IMG/VR virus record: IMGVR_UViG_3300027736_000272 | Span: 1 to 22,433 of that record | DNA length: 22,433 nucleotides | Direction: 5' to 3' (one strand) | Source of the DNA: a virus | Shown here: positions 1 to 8,949 of the stretch, in pieces | Position numbering within the stretch: position 1 is the stretch's first letter | Layout: each line of letters starts with the position of its first letter | Made by a program: the position numbers and the translations under genes | The notes under the pieces: generated by a model | Databases searched by the model: none | What the model was told of the DNA's origin: nothing | What the model saw: the letters and a program-made list of their open reading frames with translations, nothing else

Positions 1-1938
1 TCCACCACCCCCGCCAGCAACAAGCGTGATTTGAACGCTTTTAGCCCCAGCAAGCTTTGTCCAAGTTCCACCAGGAGCATAAAACACCTGCACGTCTGTA
101 GGCGTGCCCCCAGTGATGCCTAGATTTGCGCGTGCTGTTGCTGCGTCTGTTGCTCCTGTACCGCCTTTGGTTACTGGAAGAATTCCCCCAAGCGCGGAAC
201 TAACAAACGTAATTACATCTGTTCCAATTGTTGAAACATCACTTTTTTGAATCCAAAAAGTATTTGCAAGAGTTGATCCCAGTAAAATTGGAACAATGTC
301 TCCAACATTAACTTCAAAACCTTGATTAAAATCAGTCGAACGAGTTAAAGACCATGCTGCGCTTCCGCTGCCTGCAACTGTTACATCATAAATTCCGTTG
401 TTTTGCTGACCGGCTTCATCTTTTACAAGAATGCGGTCTCCAACGGAAACAGCAACACCGTCAACAGAAAGCGCTCCATTTGCAGTTGCCGTCAAAGTTA
501 GCGCTGTTGGAGCTGTATTAGTCGGAAGAGCTGTAGTGGTTGCGTATTTGCAATACCCTTTTAGTGGCACTTCAAGATTAACTTTTGCATTTGAGGCATT
601 AGTTGCTCCTGTTCCGCCATTGGCCACGGGTATGGTTGGCATCTGCGTTAGCGACAACAACCCGGAGGTCGTCAACTGCGGGATCAAATTGGCCGTCTGC
701 GCAGTCGTCAGAGATGCAATCTGCGTGGTATTAATGGCGGTGATACCGGCAGTTGTCCCAGTCCCGCCGCGCGCTGTTGGCAAAATGCCGCTAATGATCT
801 TTTCCGCATCAAGCCCAGGGATATCGGTTGTCGTCAACGCTCTAAATTGGGCCGTGCCTGCCGCACCCGCAGGTGCCGCATATACAGTCGCCGCTGTCTG
901 GCTGCCCAGCAGAGTGGCAACGTCCGCCGCTACTGCTGCCGTGAGTGCGTTAGCACCATTGCCCTTGACGATGCCAGAGATTGTGCCAATTGGAGCCTGG
1001 TAATCAGTACCCGCCATGGCCGCAATTTTGCTCCATGCTATCCCCGCGGCAGCATCCACGTCTGCGTTAACAAGCAACGACGCCGGTGATTGTAACACTC
1101 CAGCAATACTTTTCCAAAGGCCTGTGCCGCCCACCAGCGGCAAAGACGTATGAACGTGCGACGGGGTAGAGTCGCCAAACTGCAGCGTGACGTTATGGTT
1201 GCTGCCTGTTGCGCGCGCCTCGATCGCGACATAGATGCGGTCGGTTAATTGGAGCGTGGTTTGCGGAATTAAAACCGAAAGCGAGTACTGCGCAGAGGTG
1301 CCGTTGATGACCTGATCGCTCGATGGCGAAGCAATCTCTGTCAGCGTTGTGCCATTGTATTTATAGACGCGGCACCGGATGCTGGTGCCTGCGTTCGTGT
1401 TCGCATCTCCAAATGCCCACACGTTAAAATCCCAAAGACCTGCCGGGATCAGCGTCACGTCTGGATCAATTGGAGTGGATTCGCTCACAAAACCAGCAAG
1501 CAAAGTCCACACGTTTTGAGTGAGGGTGCCGCTTGTTAGCGTGGTCTGCGCGGCCTCGCCACTGCGCCCGAGTTGATGCGGCGTGCCAGTAATGCCGGTC
1601 GTTGGTGCGTCTGCTGCGGTGCTCTGGTTGAGATAGTATGTTAGGCCATTAGCACCACCGCCGCCGCCGCTGTTGTTGGTTGCTGGTGCCCACTGCGTGC
1701 CATCCCACGTGAGGACTTGCCCGCTGTTAGGAGTGCTGGATGACACTGCTGCGCCTTGGAGTTTAGCAACAGTCACCGCTGCTCCCGTGTTGGTCACGTC
1801 GCCGGACAGCGTCGGAATTGCGTGCACGTGATCCTCGCGAGAGTAGGCCGTGGCAGTCCCAGCGCTGGCAGTCCCGAGTCCCTGCGGGGTTGCGGATCCC
1901 GCCGCGTTGAGCATGTCGGCTGTTGGTTTGTTCAGCAT
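1..1938 (-). CDS. Tail fibre protein, C-terminus cut off by the left edge
   Basis: A reading frame of 646 codons opens at ATG 1938 (MLNKPTADMLN) and has no stop before the window ends, so the gene continues to the left. The N-terminal third carries a fibre module, LSGDVTN...AKLQGAAV...GQVLTWDGTQWAP, that also occurs in the neighbouring fibre. A Gly-rich linker and a beta-rich central domain follow. Further on are three copies of the common phage fibre motif: ARGGTGTTAG, ANGGTGATNAS and TKGGTGATDAATARANLG. The visible end, APGGTWTKLAGAK then VAGGGGG, is typical of the glycine-rich domain at fibre tips. It presumably contacts the host surface. It starts 4 bases after the stop of the collagen-like fibre, without a visible Shine-Dalgarno. 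The part nearest the left edge is noticeably more AT-rich than the rest, suggesting mosaic ancestry. Receptor specificity cannot be inferred. Confidence 0.88.
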   Translation of the reverse strand, partial: MLNKPTADMLNAAGSATPQGLGTASAGTATAYSREDHVHAIPTLSGDVTNTGAAVTVAKLQGAAVSSSTPNSGQVLTWDGTQWAPATNNSGGGGGANGLTYYLNQSTAADAPTTGITGTPHQLGRSGEAAQTTLTSGTLTQNVWTLLAGFVSESTPIDPDVTLIPAGLWDFNVWAFGDANTNAGTSIRCRVYKYNGTTLTEIASPSSDQVINGTSAQYSLSVLIPQTTLQLTDRIYVAIEARATGSNHNVTLQFGDSTPSHVHTSLPLVGGTGLWKSIAGVLQSPASLLVNADVDAAAGIAWSKIAAMAGTDYQAPIGTISGIVKGNGANALTAAVAADVATLLGSQTAATVYAAPAGAAGTAQFRALTTTDIPGLDAEKIISGILPTARGGTGTTAGITAINTTQIASLTTAQTANLIPQLTTSGLLSLTQMPTIPVANGGTGATNASNAKVNLEVPLKGYCKYATTTALPTNTAPTALTLTATANGALSVDGVAVSVGDRILVKDEAGQQNNGIYDVTVAGSGSAAWSLTRSTDFNQGFEVNVGDIVPILLGSTLANTFWIQKSDVSTIGTDVITFVSSALGGILPVTKGGTGATDAATARANLGITGGTPTDVQVFYAPGGTWTKLAGAKSVQITLVAGGGGG

Positions 1939-1942
1939 AAAA

Positions 1943-4411
1943 TTAGAGAGGCGAGATGTTAGCGCCGATGGAATTCACAAATGTGATAATTTCGTTGATT
2001 TTGCTGCGAGTGTTTGCTTCTTCGCCGTCTAGAAAATCAATTCGAGTAGTGTGATTTTGAATTTCGCCTGCCATGTTTACAATGTTATATCCTCCAATTG
2101 AAACGGCAGTCGGATTTATAGGGCCAATCACAATCGAATTTGCATCAGCTTGAGCATTAATTCCCGTTGAATTTGCTGCTGCTGTTGCTGAGGATCCGAT
2201 TGCAACCGCAAAAGCACCAGAGGCAACGCTAGAGTATCCTATTGCTGTTGCATAATCCGCATTTGCTGTGCCTCCAATTGCAAGCGCATCGGTGTTTAAA
2301 GAGGCATTTTTAAGAACGCTTTTTGGGGTCCACGTTCCATTTGCATCGTCCCAAACAATTGCCTGTCCGTCGGTGGGTGCCGTTACCGCAAATGATCTAT
2401 TTTGTAATCTAACTGCATCAGCTTTTATCGGAGCCCAAACGCTAGATCCGATAAAAGGCGGCATGCCTGTCACGTACCAGTCTTCAGTGGCAACCCAAAT
2501 AGGATCAGCCAATGCAGTCCAAGCGAGATCCCCTTGTTTATAAATGTTAGCATCGTAATACTTTCGCCCACCAATCCCATCATGGGGTTTCCATGTATAC
2601 GCGTTTCCATCCCAAAGCAGCGTTTGTGACTCTGTTGGCGCTGTGTCAGCCAATGCGCGGCTCTGTAACGATGTTGCATCACCAGAGCCACCACCAGACA
2701 CAGTGCCGGGTTTCCACGTTGAGTTTGTCGAGTCCCATACCACTGCTTGCCCGTCGGTCGGTGCTGTGTCGGCCAATGCGCGACCCTGCAGCGATGTAGC
2801 GTCTCCACTTCCTCCGCCGCCTCCAGATGCCCCCACAAACGCACGAACGACAATTGGCGCGCCATTAGGTGGTGCGCTGGCAAAGGTGATTGTGCCGCCA
2901 TTTGCGCTCGAGATTGTCCAGTCGGTAGTCGGGCGCTGGTCAATGCCGCCAACGCTGGCAAGGTACCCGCCTGCGCCCGTGCCGTTGTAGCCGTTAAGCG
3001 GCGCAAAAACGGTTTCGGATCCGTCCCCAGTGAATGCGCTGACGCTGCTACCGGCAACAGTTGTGACGGTGCCCTCTGGGCCTTGTGGCCCCACGTCGCC
3101 TTGATCGCCTTTTACCCCCTGAATCCCTTGAATTCCCTGGATGCCTTGGTTCCCTTGCTCGCCCTGGATGCCCTGTATTCCTTGATCTCCTTTGGCTCCA
3201 GTAGATCCGGTATCACCTTTGACTCCTTGTGCACCGGTGTCACCCTTTGATGCCATCAACTGCCAGTAACTAGTGTTTGATGTGGGAGTGTTTGCGGGCA
3301 CTGCCTGCAACGCTACATAAGAGCTGCCGCCAAAGGTCACAATGTCGTAGGCAGCAAAAGTGTCTACGGAGTTCCACGCGCCTTTGTTTGTAAGTCCCTG
3401 CCCGGTTGCGCCGGTGTTGCCAGTATCGCCTTTTGCTCCTTGCGCTCCAGTGTCCCCTTTGACGCCTTGAATCCCTTGGATGCCCTGTATACCCTGGTCG
3501 CCGGTATCGCCTTTATCACCTTTGGCTCCCTGTGCTCCTGTATCGCCTTTAACGCCTTGCGCGCCAGTCGCGCCGGTATCGCCTTTTAGCCCTTGCTCAC
3601 CCTGTGGCCCCTGTGGCCCCTGTACGCCAGCGACTCCAGACAGATTAACCGTCCAATCACTCGCGGATCCGCTGCCTGTGAAACTGGTGATCTGCGCCAC
3701 CATTACCCCAGTCGTCGGGGAATAGCTAGTGACGGTGCCTGTCATTGTGCCCCCCGTGGCTGCAATAATCACCGGCTGTGACAGCGTATAGGCCAGCCCG
3801 AGAGGCGCTAGAGTCAATGTTTTTGCGCCTATTGCCAAAGTTAAAGTGGTGCTCGAGGCAGCAGCATATTTGTCACCAGTTGCGCCAGTATCGCCCTTTG
3901 GCCCCTGCGATCCTGTGTCGCCTTTAACGCCTTGGATACCCTGCTCTCCTTGGATACCTTGAATGCCTTGCGCGCCGGCATCTCCTTTGGCTCCAGTATC
4001 GCCTTTAAGGCCTTGGATGCCTTGAATTCCCTGCTCTCCTTGAATGCCTCGGATACCCTGAGCACCAGTGTCGCCTTTGGCTCCCGTGTCGCCCTTTGCG
4101 CCCTGACTGCCGGTGTCGCCCTTGATACCTTGGATGCCTTGATCTCCCTTGGATCCAGTCGCGCCGGTATCGCCTTTGACCCCCTGAATGCCCTGGATTC
4201 CCTGAATGCCCTGCTCGCCAGTGTCGCCCTTAACGCCTTGCGCGCCGGTGTTGCCAGTCGGCCCCTGAATGCCTTGCGGTCCCTGTGGCCCAATTGGCCC
4301 TTGATCGCCTTGCGGCCCTTGCGGTCCAGGCATTGTAGATTGTCCGGGGATCCCCGGCACGCCGGTCAAAAGCTCAATTACCAAAGTCCCGCAGTTGGAG
4401 TCACAACTCAT
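1943..4411 (-). CDS. Collagen-like tail fibre with YadA-like C-terminal region
   Basis: The protein has 822 residues. After a short Cys-containing N-terminus (MSCDSNCG) comes a long Gly-X-Y collagen block (about residues 18-180, rich in GIQG and KGDTG). A globular insert (181-258) and a second collagen block (261-340) follow. Residues about 341-387 ([20 protein letters not shown]...SYWQLMA) resemble a small carbohydrate-binding module. A third collagen block (388-447), a beta-rich segment and a Gly linker lead into three copies of a [24 protein letters not shown]-type repeat (about 536, 577 and 665). The end has YadA-head-like repeats ([20 protein letters not shown]) and a final helix with [16 protein letters not shown]. 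Collagen, YadA-type and phage-fibre repeats all form trimers, so a trimeric host-binding fibre is likely. It starts one base after the preceding stop. Carbohydrate binding is an inference from pattern only. Confidence 0.9.
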   Translation of the reverse strand: MSCDSNCGTLVIELLTGVPGIPGQSTMPGPQGPQGDQGPIGPQGPQGIQGPTGNTGAQGVKGDTGEQGIQGIQGIQGVKGDTGATGSKGDQGIQGIKGDTGSQGAKGDTGAKGDTGAQGIRGIQGEQGIQGIQGLKGDTGAKGDAGAQGIQGIQGEQGIQGVKGDTGSQGPKGDTGATGDKYAAASSTTLTLAIGAKTLTLAPLGLAYTLSQPVIIAATGGTMTGTVTSYSPTTGVMVAQITSFTGSGSASDWTVNLSGVAGVQGPQGPQGEQGLKGDTGATGAQGVKGDTGAQGAKGDKGDTGDQGIQGIQGIQGVKGDTGAQGAKGDTGNTGATGQGLTNKGAWNSVDTFAAYDIVTFGGSSYVALQAVPANTPTSNTSYWQLMASKGDTGAQGVKGDTGSTGAKGDQGIQGIQGEQGNQGIQGIQGIQGVKGDQGDVGPQGPEGTVTTVAGSSVSAFTGDGSETVFAPLNGYNGTGAGGYLASVGGIDQRPTTDWTISSANGGTITFASAPPNGAPIVVRAFVGASGGGGGSGDATSLQGRALADTAPTDGQAVVWDSTNSTWKPGTVSGGGSGDATSLQSRALADTAPTESQTLLWDGNAYTWKPHDGIGGRKYYDANIYKQGDLAWTALADPIWVATEDWYVTGMPPFIGSSVWAPIKADAVRLQNRSFAVTAPTDGQAIVWDDANGTWTPKSVLKNASLNTDALAIGGTANADYATAIGYSSVASGAFAVAIGSSATAAANSTGINAQADANSIVIGPINPTAVSIGGYNIVNMAGEIQNHTTRIDFLDGEEANTRSKINEIITFVNSIGANISPL

Positions 4412-4412
4412 A

Positions 4413-4748
4413 TCAATTGATGGTTACGCGCCCGCGCGCCAAGACAAAGTCAAAGCCATCCGGGCGGACGGCGTGAATGGTTAAAATGGCACCAGTCTGC
4501 CGCGCCAGTGCTGCTGTCTGTGTGTGCGTCAAGCTAAAGACTGGGCACTCTGGCGTGTGTAGCAAAAAGCTTGGAGTTGTCAATGCCGCGCCTGCAGCGG
4601 TCGTGAGGGTGCTTGTAAACGTCCAAAGGGTCAGGTCTGCCAGAGCGCTGCATGGCCCTTGCTCGCGAATCTGAAAGCCCCATGTCCAGTCCCCTCCTCG
4701 GGTGATTGTGTTGGAAAACGAAGCAGGGACCATACTAATGGGGTCCAT
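4413..4748 (-). CDS. Small beta-rich tail-tip/baseplate protein
   Basis: The product has 111 residues. The opening pattern SNTITRGGDWTWGFQIREQG, followed by alternating hydrophobic strands and a short closing strand (LARGRVTIN), resembles the N-terminal baseplate-attachment domains found beside tail fibres in many phages. I cannot assign a precise family. The ATG at 4748 overlaps the upstream Cys-rich gene by 14 bases. An alternative ATG at 4733 (MVPASFSN) begins one base after that gene's stop. Neither has a clear ribosome-binding site, so the start is unsettled. It lies directly upstream of the collagen-like fibre and may anchor it; this role is inferred from position. Confidence 0.7.
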   Translation of the reverse strand: MDPISMVPASFSNTITRGGDWTWGFQIREQGPCSALADLTLWTFTSTLTTAAGAALTTPSFLLHTPECPVFSLTHTQTAALARQTGAILTIHAVRPDGFDFVLARGRVTIN

Positions 4749-4959
4749 GTAAAGCAGAGTCGCAACAGCCGCTTACCGCATCCACGCCCTCCGGCCATGC
4801 CTGCCGCCAGCGGATTTCGTCATCCGCGCTGTGGAGTTTTCCTAGACTACAAAATGGCACCGCATTGAGCAAGGTTTCTTTGTCGCAACATGTTTTGACG
4901 ATCTCGCAGTTTTGGCAAGTCTTGTGCCGCTTGTTTAGCAGCCATGGCGGTATGCTCAT
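4735..4959 (-). CDS. Cys-rich small protein in tail module, possible metal binding
   Basis: This 74-residue protein contains eight cysteines: CQNC (15-18), CC (24-25), a single Cys in VPFCSLG, and CC near the end (SGCCDSA), plus several histidines. The spacing CxxC...CC...C suggests a zinc-binding or disulfide-stabilised mini-domain. It overlaps the upstream gene by ATGA and the downstream gene by 14 bases, so it is translated as part of the tail-tip block. A small Cys-rich protein among tail-tip genes is unusual. It could be a structural knob on the tail or a chaperone. I do not recognise the family. Confidence 0.72.
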   Translation of the reverse strand: MSIPPWLLNKRHKTCQNCEIVKTCCDKETLLNAVPFCSLGKLHSADDEIRWRQAWPEGVDAVSGCCDSALHGPH

Positions 4960-5474
4960 TTTTTCTCGATGGTTAACACTGCGTCACCCACGTTTACCGG
5001 AGGATCAATGCCCACCACAGTGATGGTTCCAGTTGCCCCGTCGCGTGCTTGTTCAAATTCGACGATGAAAACCGTGGCATATTCTGGTAAGTTGATAAAA
5101 AAGCTGAACACCTTGTTTGCAATCGGCGTGGCATCCCATACTTCCAATGCTCGCGTGTAAAATGGATCAGTTTCATCCCACGGTTTAAAATTTTGCTGCG
5201 CAGGCCATTCAATCTGATCCGCATCCAAAGTTGGAGTTACTCCAGAAGTGTCCAAAAATGTGGTTGGATAATATCCAAACCACAATTCCCATCTGCCGCA
5301 AAAGGCATTTGAAAACCGTGGGCCAGCAGTAGCAGTGCAGGTTTTTACACGTCTGGTCCTATTTGGTGTTTTTAAAATTATGTCCCCAGCGTAGTCGGGA
5401 AAATTGTAAAACGAAATGTGAACTTTGAAGTTTACCCTGTCAGTCAACGAATGCTCAAACTCCTTGCAATTCAT
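4956..5474 (-). CDS. Hypothetical tail-tip protein, 172 aa
   Basis: The protein (MNCKEFEHSL...) has no motif I recognise. It is rich in aromatic residues and alternating strands (FKVHISFYNFPDYAGDI, KVFSFFINLPEYATVFIVEF), which points to a beta-sandwich. The phrases YNFPDYAGDI and INLPEYATVF may be two related strand pairs inside the protein. It starts 7 bases after the upstream stop and overlaps the next gene by ATGA. Its place between the tape measure and the fibres suggests a structural tail-tip component. That role is inferred only from position. Confidence 0.72.
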   Translation of the reverse strand: MNCKEFEHSLTDRVNFKVHISFYNFPDYAGDIILKTPNRTRRVKTCTATAGPRFSNAFCGRWELWFGYYPTTFLDTSGVTPTLDADQIEWPAQQNFKPWDETDPFYTRALEVWDATPIANKVFSFFINLPEYATVFIVEFEQARDGATGTITVVGIDPPVNVGDAVLTIEKK

Positions 5475-5481
5475 GGCTTAA

Positions 5482-6138
5482 TTACGACCAACGAAGGGTG
5501 CATGGGTTGGCAGTTGCGCTTGCACAATTGTTTGTGATCGCAGTGATCACACCATCCAAATACGTCACAACTGCCAGTAATATATACTCCTCGTTCACCG
5601 TGTTAGGCGTCAAATCCGCCCTGCTAACTACCGTGACTGCATCTGCAGCGTTGGATACAATTACGTCGTTTGCCACAAACGCAATTCGCACATATATGTA
5701 TACGTTTTCCGTGATAGGAATATAAAACGGACCTTGTCCCGGACCCATGCCAACTGGCCATCTCGCGGAGGGTGTGTTAACGGTGTGGTGTTCTACTTCC
5801 ACCTGTGAGACCCCAGTAATGCTGGCATTTGTAACGCGAAACGCACAATCCGCCGCATATCCAGGCTCCCAAGCATCTTGTGCTTTATTCCAAAGCAAAG
5901 ACATTTTTGGCAGTGGTGGAATATTAAGAACAAGCCGTCCTTGAATTGATATCGCATTTCCACCTCCGCTCCCTCCTCCGCTACTTCCGGAAGCAATGTT
6001 TAACGAAGTGCCAACGGGAGTTTTTGAAACAGTATAGCCATCTCCTGGGGTAACTTCATTGGCCCTGACAGCATTGACAATGTCATTGAGTTTATCCGCG
6101 CTGATAGGTTCGCCGCGTTGGAAATAGCGCAAAAACAT
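5482..6138 (-). CDS. Tail protein with PISADKLN-type N-terminus and Gly/Ser linker
   Basis: The likely product has 218 residues. The start at ATG 6138 (MFLRYFQRGEPISADKLN) is chosen because AGGAGG lies just upstream, in the last codons of the preceding gene whose stop is one base before. A longer version from 6177 would overlap that gene. The N-terminal pattern RGEPISADKLNDIVNAVR is one I associate with fibre or tail-tip proteins of many phages. A flexible linker SGSSGGGSGGGN follows (about residues 55-67). The rest is a beta-rich domain with Gly/Pro turns (GMGPGQGPFYIP). This layout suits a protein that attaches by its N-terminus and displays a distal domain. The substrate is unknown. Confidence 0.75.
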   Translation of the reverse strand: MFLRYFQRGEPISADKLNDIVNAVRANEVTPGDGYTVSKTPVGTSLNIASGSSGGGSGGGNAISIQGRLVLNIPPLPKMSLLWNKAQDAWEPGYAADCAFRVTNASITGVSQVEVEHHTVNTPSARWPVGMGPGQGPFYIPITENVYIYVRIAFVANDVIVSNAADAVTVVSRADLTPNTVNEEYILLAVVTYLDGVITAITNNCASATANPCTLRWS

Positions 6139-6139
6139 T

Positions 6140-6811
6140 TTAGCCTCCTGCGTAAATTGGCCCATTCCAGCCTTCACCAGAGGCTGGGTTGCTGCCTAAA
6201 TATTCATAAGTCGTCCGCCACTGATCCCCCTCTTGCTGTGCATGGCAGCTCGAAAGAATGAAGTTCATTCCCGGCGGCAAAGAAAGGCCAGCTCCCGGCC
6301 ATCCATTTGTATCAATGGTGCCAAGACTTGTCATGTTAGGAGGATCGCCCATCAAAAGGGTCATGCGTATCGTGATTCGGGGTGCGTAGTAACTTTCAAT
6401 CCCTGCCGAATAAAGCACCCAAAAGATTGCAAAATACTCATCCAAAATGCCATCCGTTTGCGGAGTCCAAAATGGTCCAACAGACGCAGAGTTGGCTTTT
6501 GCTAGTGAGTCCGCGCTTGGATTGCGTTTCCATGTTGCCCAGTTTGCTTTTGTAGCGGCTCCCACATCTTTAAAAAGCTTGTGACTTTCGAGCGGCTCAC
6601 TGCTCACCGAGCCATCCACGGAATATTGCGGCGCACCCTGGTCGAGCAAAAACTCTTCAACCATTGTGTAGACGCCGTCTACCTGCTCTTTTCGATAGCT
6701 TCGAGCATTTTCGTTTGGCTCAATATCAGCAATACTCTGCTGCGTAATTGTCTGCAACAGAATCTTTTGAATGTCCCTTGACTCTTCAATCTTGGTTTGA
6801 ATGGCGTCCAT
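6140..6811 (-). CDS. Hypothetical tail protein downstream of the tape measure
   Basis: The product has 223 residues. It starts 3 bases after the tape measure stop. The N-terminus (MDAIQTKIEESRDIQKILLQTITQQ) looks helical and the C-terminal half is rich in Gly, Pro and aromatics (GWPGAGLSLPPGMNFILSS, then NPASGEGWNGPIYAGG). Position directly after the tape measure is where distal tail proteins usually lie, but I see no recognisable Dit/Tal or gpM/gpL motif. It is followed almost without gap by the PISADKLN protein, whose Shine-Dalgarno sits in this gene's last codons. Role inferred from gene order. Confidence 0.7.
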   Translation of the reverse strand: MDAIQTKIEESRDIQKILLQTITQQSIADIEPNENARSYRKEQVDGVYTMVEEFLLDQGAPQYSVDGSVSSEPLESHKLFKDVGAATKANWATWKRNPSADSLAKANSASVGPFWTPQTDGILDEYFAIFWVLYSAGIESYYAPRITIRMTLLMGDPPNMTSLGTIDTNGWPGAGLSLPPGMNFILSSCHAQQEGDQWRTTYEYLGSNPASGEGWNGPIYAGG

Positions 6812-6814
6812 AAA

Positions 6815-8182
6815 TTAAGCGGTGACGGCAATGTCAGAGTTTCCGTAAATGTCTATCATTGACGCTCTCCCTTGAGTGTTTGTTGATGCCCTAAGAGCTG
6901 CCAGCATCTGCTGCATCACACTAAGCTGCTCGCGTTGCACATTAAGACTCTCTACGCCCATGCCCGATGCACCGCCGCCCATTTTGGCAATGCTAGACAT
7001 CAAGGATTCAGGACGTTCAATTTTAAGGGCTTTAGCTTCGCCAGTGCTGACAGTTGCGCCTCTGGCCGCCTGTGGTCCTTCCGACGGCATCGGATAATTG
7101 TGAAGCTGAGGTTCAGCAGCTTTTTGCGCTTCTGCATAACCTGGAATAAGCTGTCTTTTTCGTTCTTCCTCGTATTCTTTAAGCTTTTGAGCCTGCATTT
7201 CTTTCCGTTCTGCAGGTGTTGCCATTACAAATGCCAATCGTTCTTTGAGCTCAAGCGCTTTTGTCAGTCCCTCAGAAATGCTTTTTCCAAAGCTTTTACC
7301 CATGCCAACCAAGTCTAACTTTTCAATTTTTGCAGCGGCATCCATCAGCGCCGGGATTATTTCAGATGCCATTCCCAAAAATAAACCATCCAAAGATGGT
7401 TTGAGATTCTGAATGGCAATCTGAAATTTTTGAAACATCTCACCCTGCTCTTGAATGATTTTAGCAGATTCAGGCGTAGATGCCTCCATTTTGCCAAAAT
7501 CAGCCCCCGCTAATGCTTGCCCTACCTTTACGCCTTTTTTCGCACCAAAGGCCTCTGTTGCGGCGTTTAGAGCGTCGGTTTTATCTTTAGCGCTGCCAAG
7601 AGCACCGCCAATCAGCTTTAATGCTTCGTAGTACGACTTGCCCTTAAATGACTCGGCATTAAGTCCGATCTTTTCAAAGGCCTTGGATGCCTTAGATGCT
7701 GGATCCCCAAGAGTCTCAAGCGATGCACGCAATTGAGTCATCACCACCGGGATTTGCTCTGCCTCAAGCCCCACTTGACCAAAGATTTTTTGAAGTGGCA
7801 TCAACTCTGTTACCAACAGCCCGGACTGCTCTGCGGTGTTGCGCATCTCCTTAGCCCTGGACATCGCCGTCCACATGCCTCTAGCCACCACTGCTACCCC
7901 AGCCATGGCTATTGCCACGCCTCCTAAAAGCGGCGCTAACGATCCCATCCCGACTCCGGCCCTTGAGACTGTAGCTAGTGCACCCACAATGTTGCCACCA
8001 GCTAACTGATCTTTGAGCGTTGAAAATGTGCCGCCAAGATTTTTGACGTCGTTGTTAATACGTTCAAAGATGCCCTTTTGATTGGCCTGCGATTCCAGTC
8101 CCTTTAGCGCGCTTTTGGCCCTTCCAAGGCCTGACTCCATTTGGGAGGCATCGACGCCCAGAGATAATGTTACGTCGCTCAT
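6815..8182 (-). CDS. Tape measure protein (short)
   Basis: The protein has 455 residues. It opens with the typical start of tape measure proteins, MSDVTLSLGVDASQMESGLGRAKSALKGL. Helical stretches follow, with a hydrophobic segment at about residues 60-103 (GSLAPLLGGVAIAMAGVAVV), then more helix and a coiled coil rich in Glu/Lys/Gln (AERKEMQAQKLKEYEEERKR). Tape measures fill the tail tube and set its length. By the usual rule of about 0.15 nm per residue this one predicts a tail tube near 70 nm, short for a siphovirus. It follows the tail chaperones and one extra gene, with an ATGA overlap. No lysozyme or peptidase domain is evident. Confidence 0.85.
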   Translation of the reverse strand: MSDVTLSLGVDASQMESGLGRAKSALKGLESQANQKGIFERINNDVKNLGGTFSTLKDQLAGGNIVGALATVSRAGVGMGSLAPLLGGVAIAMAGVAVVARGMWTAMSRAKEMRNTAEQSGLLVTELMPLQKIFGQVGLEAEQIPVVMTQLRASLETLGDPASKASKAFEKIGLNAESFKGKSYYEALKLIGGALGSAKDKTDALNAATEAFGAKKGVKVGQALAGADFGKMEASTPESAKIIQEQGEMFQKFQIAIQNLKPSLDGLFLGMASEIIPALMDAAAKIEKLDLVGMGKSFGKSISEGLTKALELKERLAFVMATPAERKEMQAQKLKEYEEERKRQLIPGYAEAQKAAEPQLHNYPMPSEGPQAARGATVSTGEAKALKIERPESLMSSIAKMGGGASGMGVESLNVQREQLSVMQQMLAALRASTNTQGRASMIDIYGNSDIAVTA

Positions 8183-8949
8183 TTTGAGACAAATCCTCCG
8201 CGTTTATTTTGTTGCTTTAAAAGGTTCAACAGAATGCGCTTCATGTTGCCTTTTTGCATGTTCATGGCCTTGTCAGCGTCTGCTTGTAGCTCTGCCGCGT
8301 TTGGATGCGACGTGCTGCAGACTGCAACAAATTTGTAAGTGTTTTCACTTTCCTGCACTGTCAAACTGCTGTTAGCGGATCCCCATTTTGAAATCCAAGA
8401 TGGTACGGTGATGCCAAAATATGCGCCTGCCTTGTTCCACCCCGCTGCTACTGTCCCCTGTCTCTCTGTAAGCTTTTTGTAAACGAAAGCCTTATTTCGG
8501 CCCGTCACTGGCCTTCTGACTGGCTTTGGATGCTTAAACTTATTGCGCGTTCCAAGATACCAAACGAAAGCGGCTTCTGGTGATTCGTTGCGGTACTTTT
8601 TAAAAACCTCTTGAAATGCCCTCATGCGCTCGCCAGAAAGCATGACCGCGGCTTCTTTTGGCGTCATAAAAGCATTGTTGACATCTCGAGCGATGACAAT
8701 TTGTCCGGCTTTTTTGCCACCAGCAAAATCAACAGATCCGGTGCGTTCGCCATTTTTGTTGAACTTAAAAGATCCACTTCGGTTTTTGCCGCCCATGGGG
8801 AAGGTGATGGCGTACATATTCCGCACCACGCCCCCAAAATGTGTGTATGCCTGTTCTTTCATCGAGCGTTTGCCGGTCAGATAGATCGCATTCAGGTAAT
8901 CTGCAAAAGTCTCCAAACCTTGGATGTTGGTGCTAATAAACTTCGCCAT
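8179..8949 (-). CDS. Basic 256 aa tail-module protein of unknown function
   Basis: The start at ATG 8949 (MAKFISTNIQGLETFADYL) is chosen because GAGGAGG lies 7 bases upstream, the best Shine-Dalgarno in the tail module. The longer frame from 8964 is less likely. The gene overlaps the 3' end of the frameshifted T region by 17 bases and the tape measure by ATGA. The product is rich in Lys/Arg and aromatics, with no signal peptide or membrane segment. The opening (IQGLETFADYLNAIYLTGKRSMKEQA) has a gp10-like feel of a tail-completion protein, and WNKAGAYFGITVPSWI might be a folded core. I am not sure of either. Lambda has nothing between T and the tape measure, so this insertion is notable. Confidence 0.75.
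   Translation of the reverse strand: MAKFISTNIQGLETFADYLNAIYLTGKRSMKEQAYTHFGGVVRNMYAITFPMGGKNRSGSFKFNKNGERTGSVDFAGGKKAGQIVIARDVNNAFMTPKEAAVMLSGERMRAFQEVFKKYRNESPEAAFVWYLGTRNKFKHPKPVRRPVTGRNKAFVYKKLTERQGTVAAGWNKAGAYFGITVPSWISKWGSANSSLTVQESENTYKFVAVCSTSHPNAAELQADADKAMNMQKGNMKRILLNLLKQQNKRGGFVSK

Noticed and set aside
431-1003. 190-codon plus-strand ORF opposite the truncated fibre
   Set aside because: The minus frame encodes clear GGTGAT fibre repeats through this region, and the plus translation is a Val/Ala-rich shadow.
2470-3057. 195-codon minus-strand ORF in another frame within the fibre gene
   Set aside because: It overlaps the 822-residue fibre frame completely and its repeats only mirror the DNA repeats of that gene.
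3060-4330. Dense short DNA repeats resembling a repeat array
   Set aside because: The periodicity is that of Gly-X-Y codons of the collagen-like fibre. There are no uniform repeats and spacers as in CRISPR.
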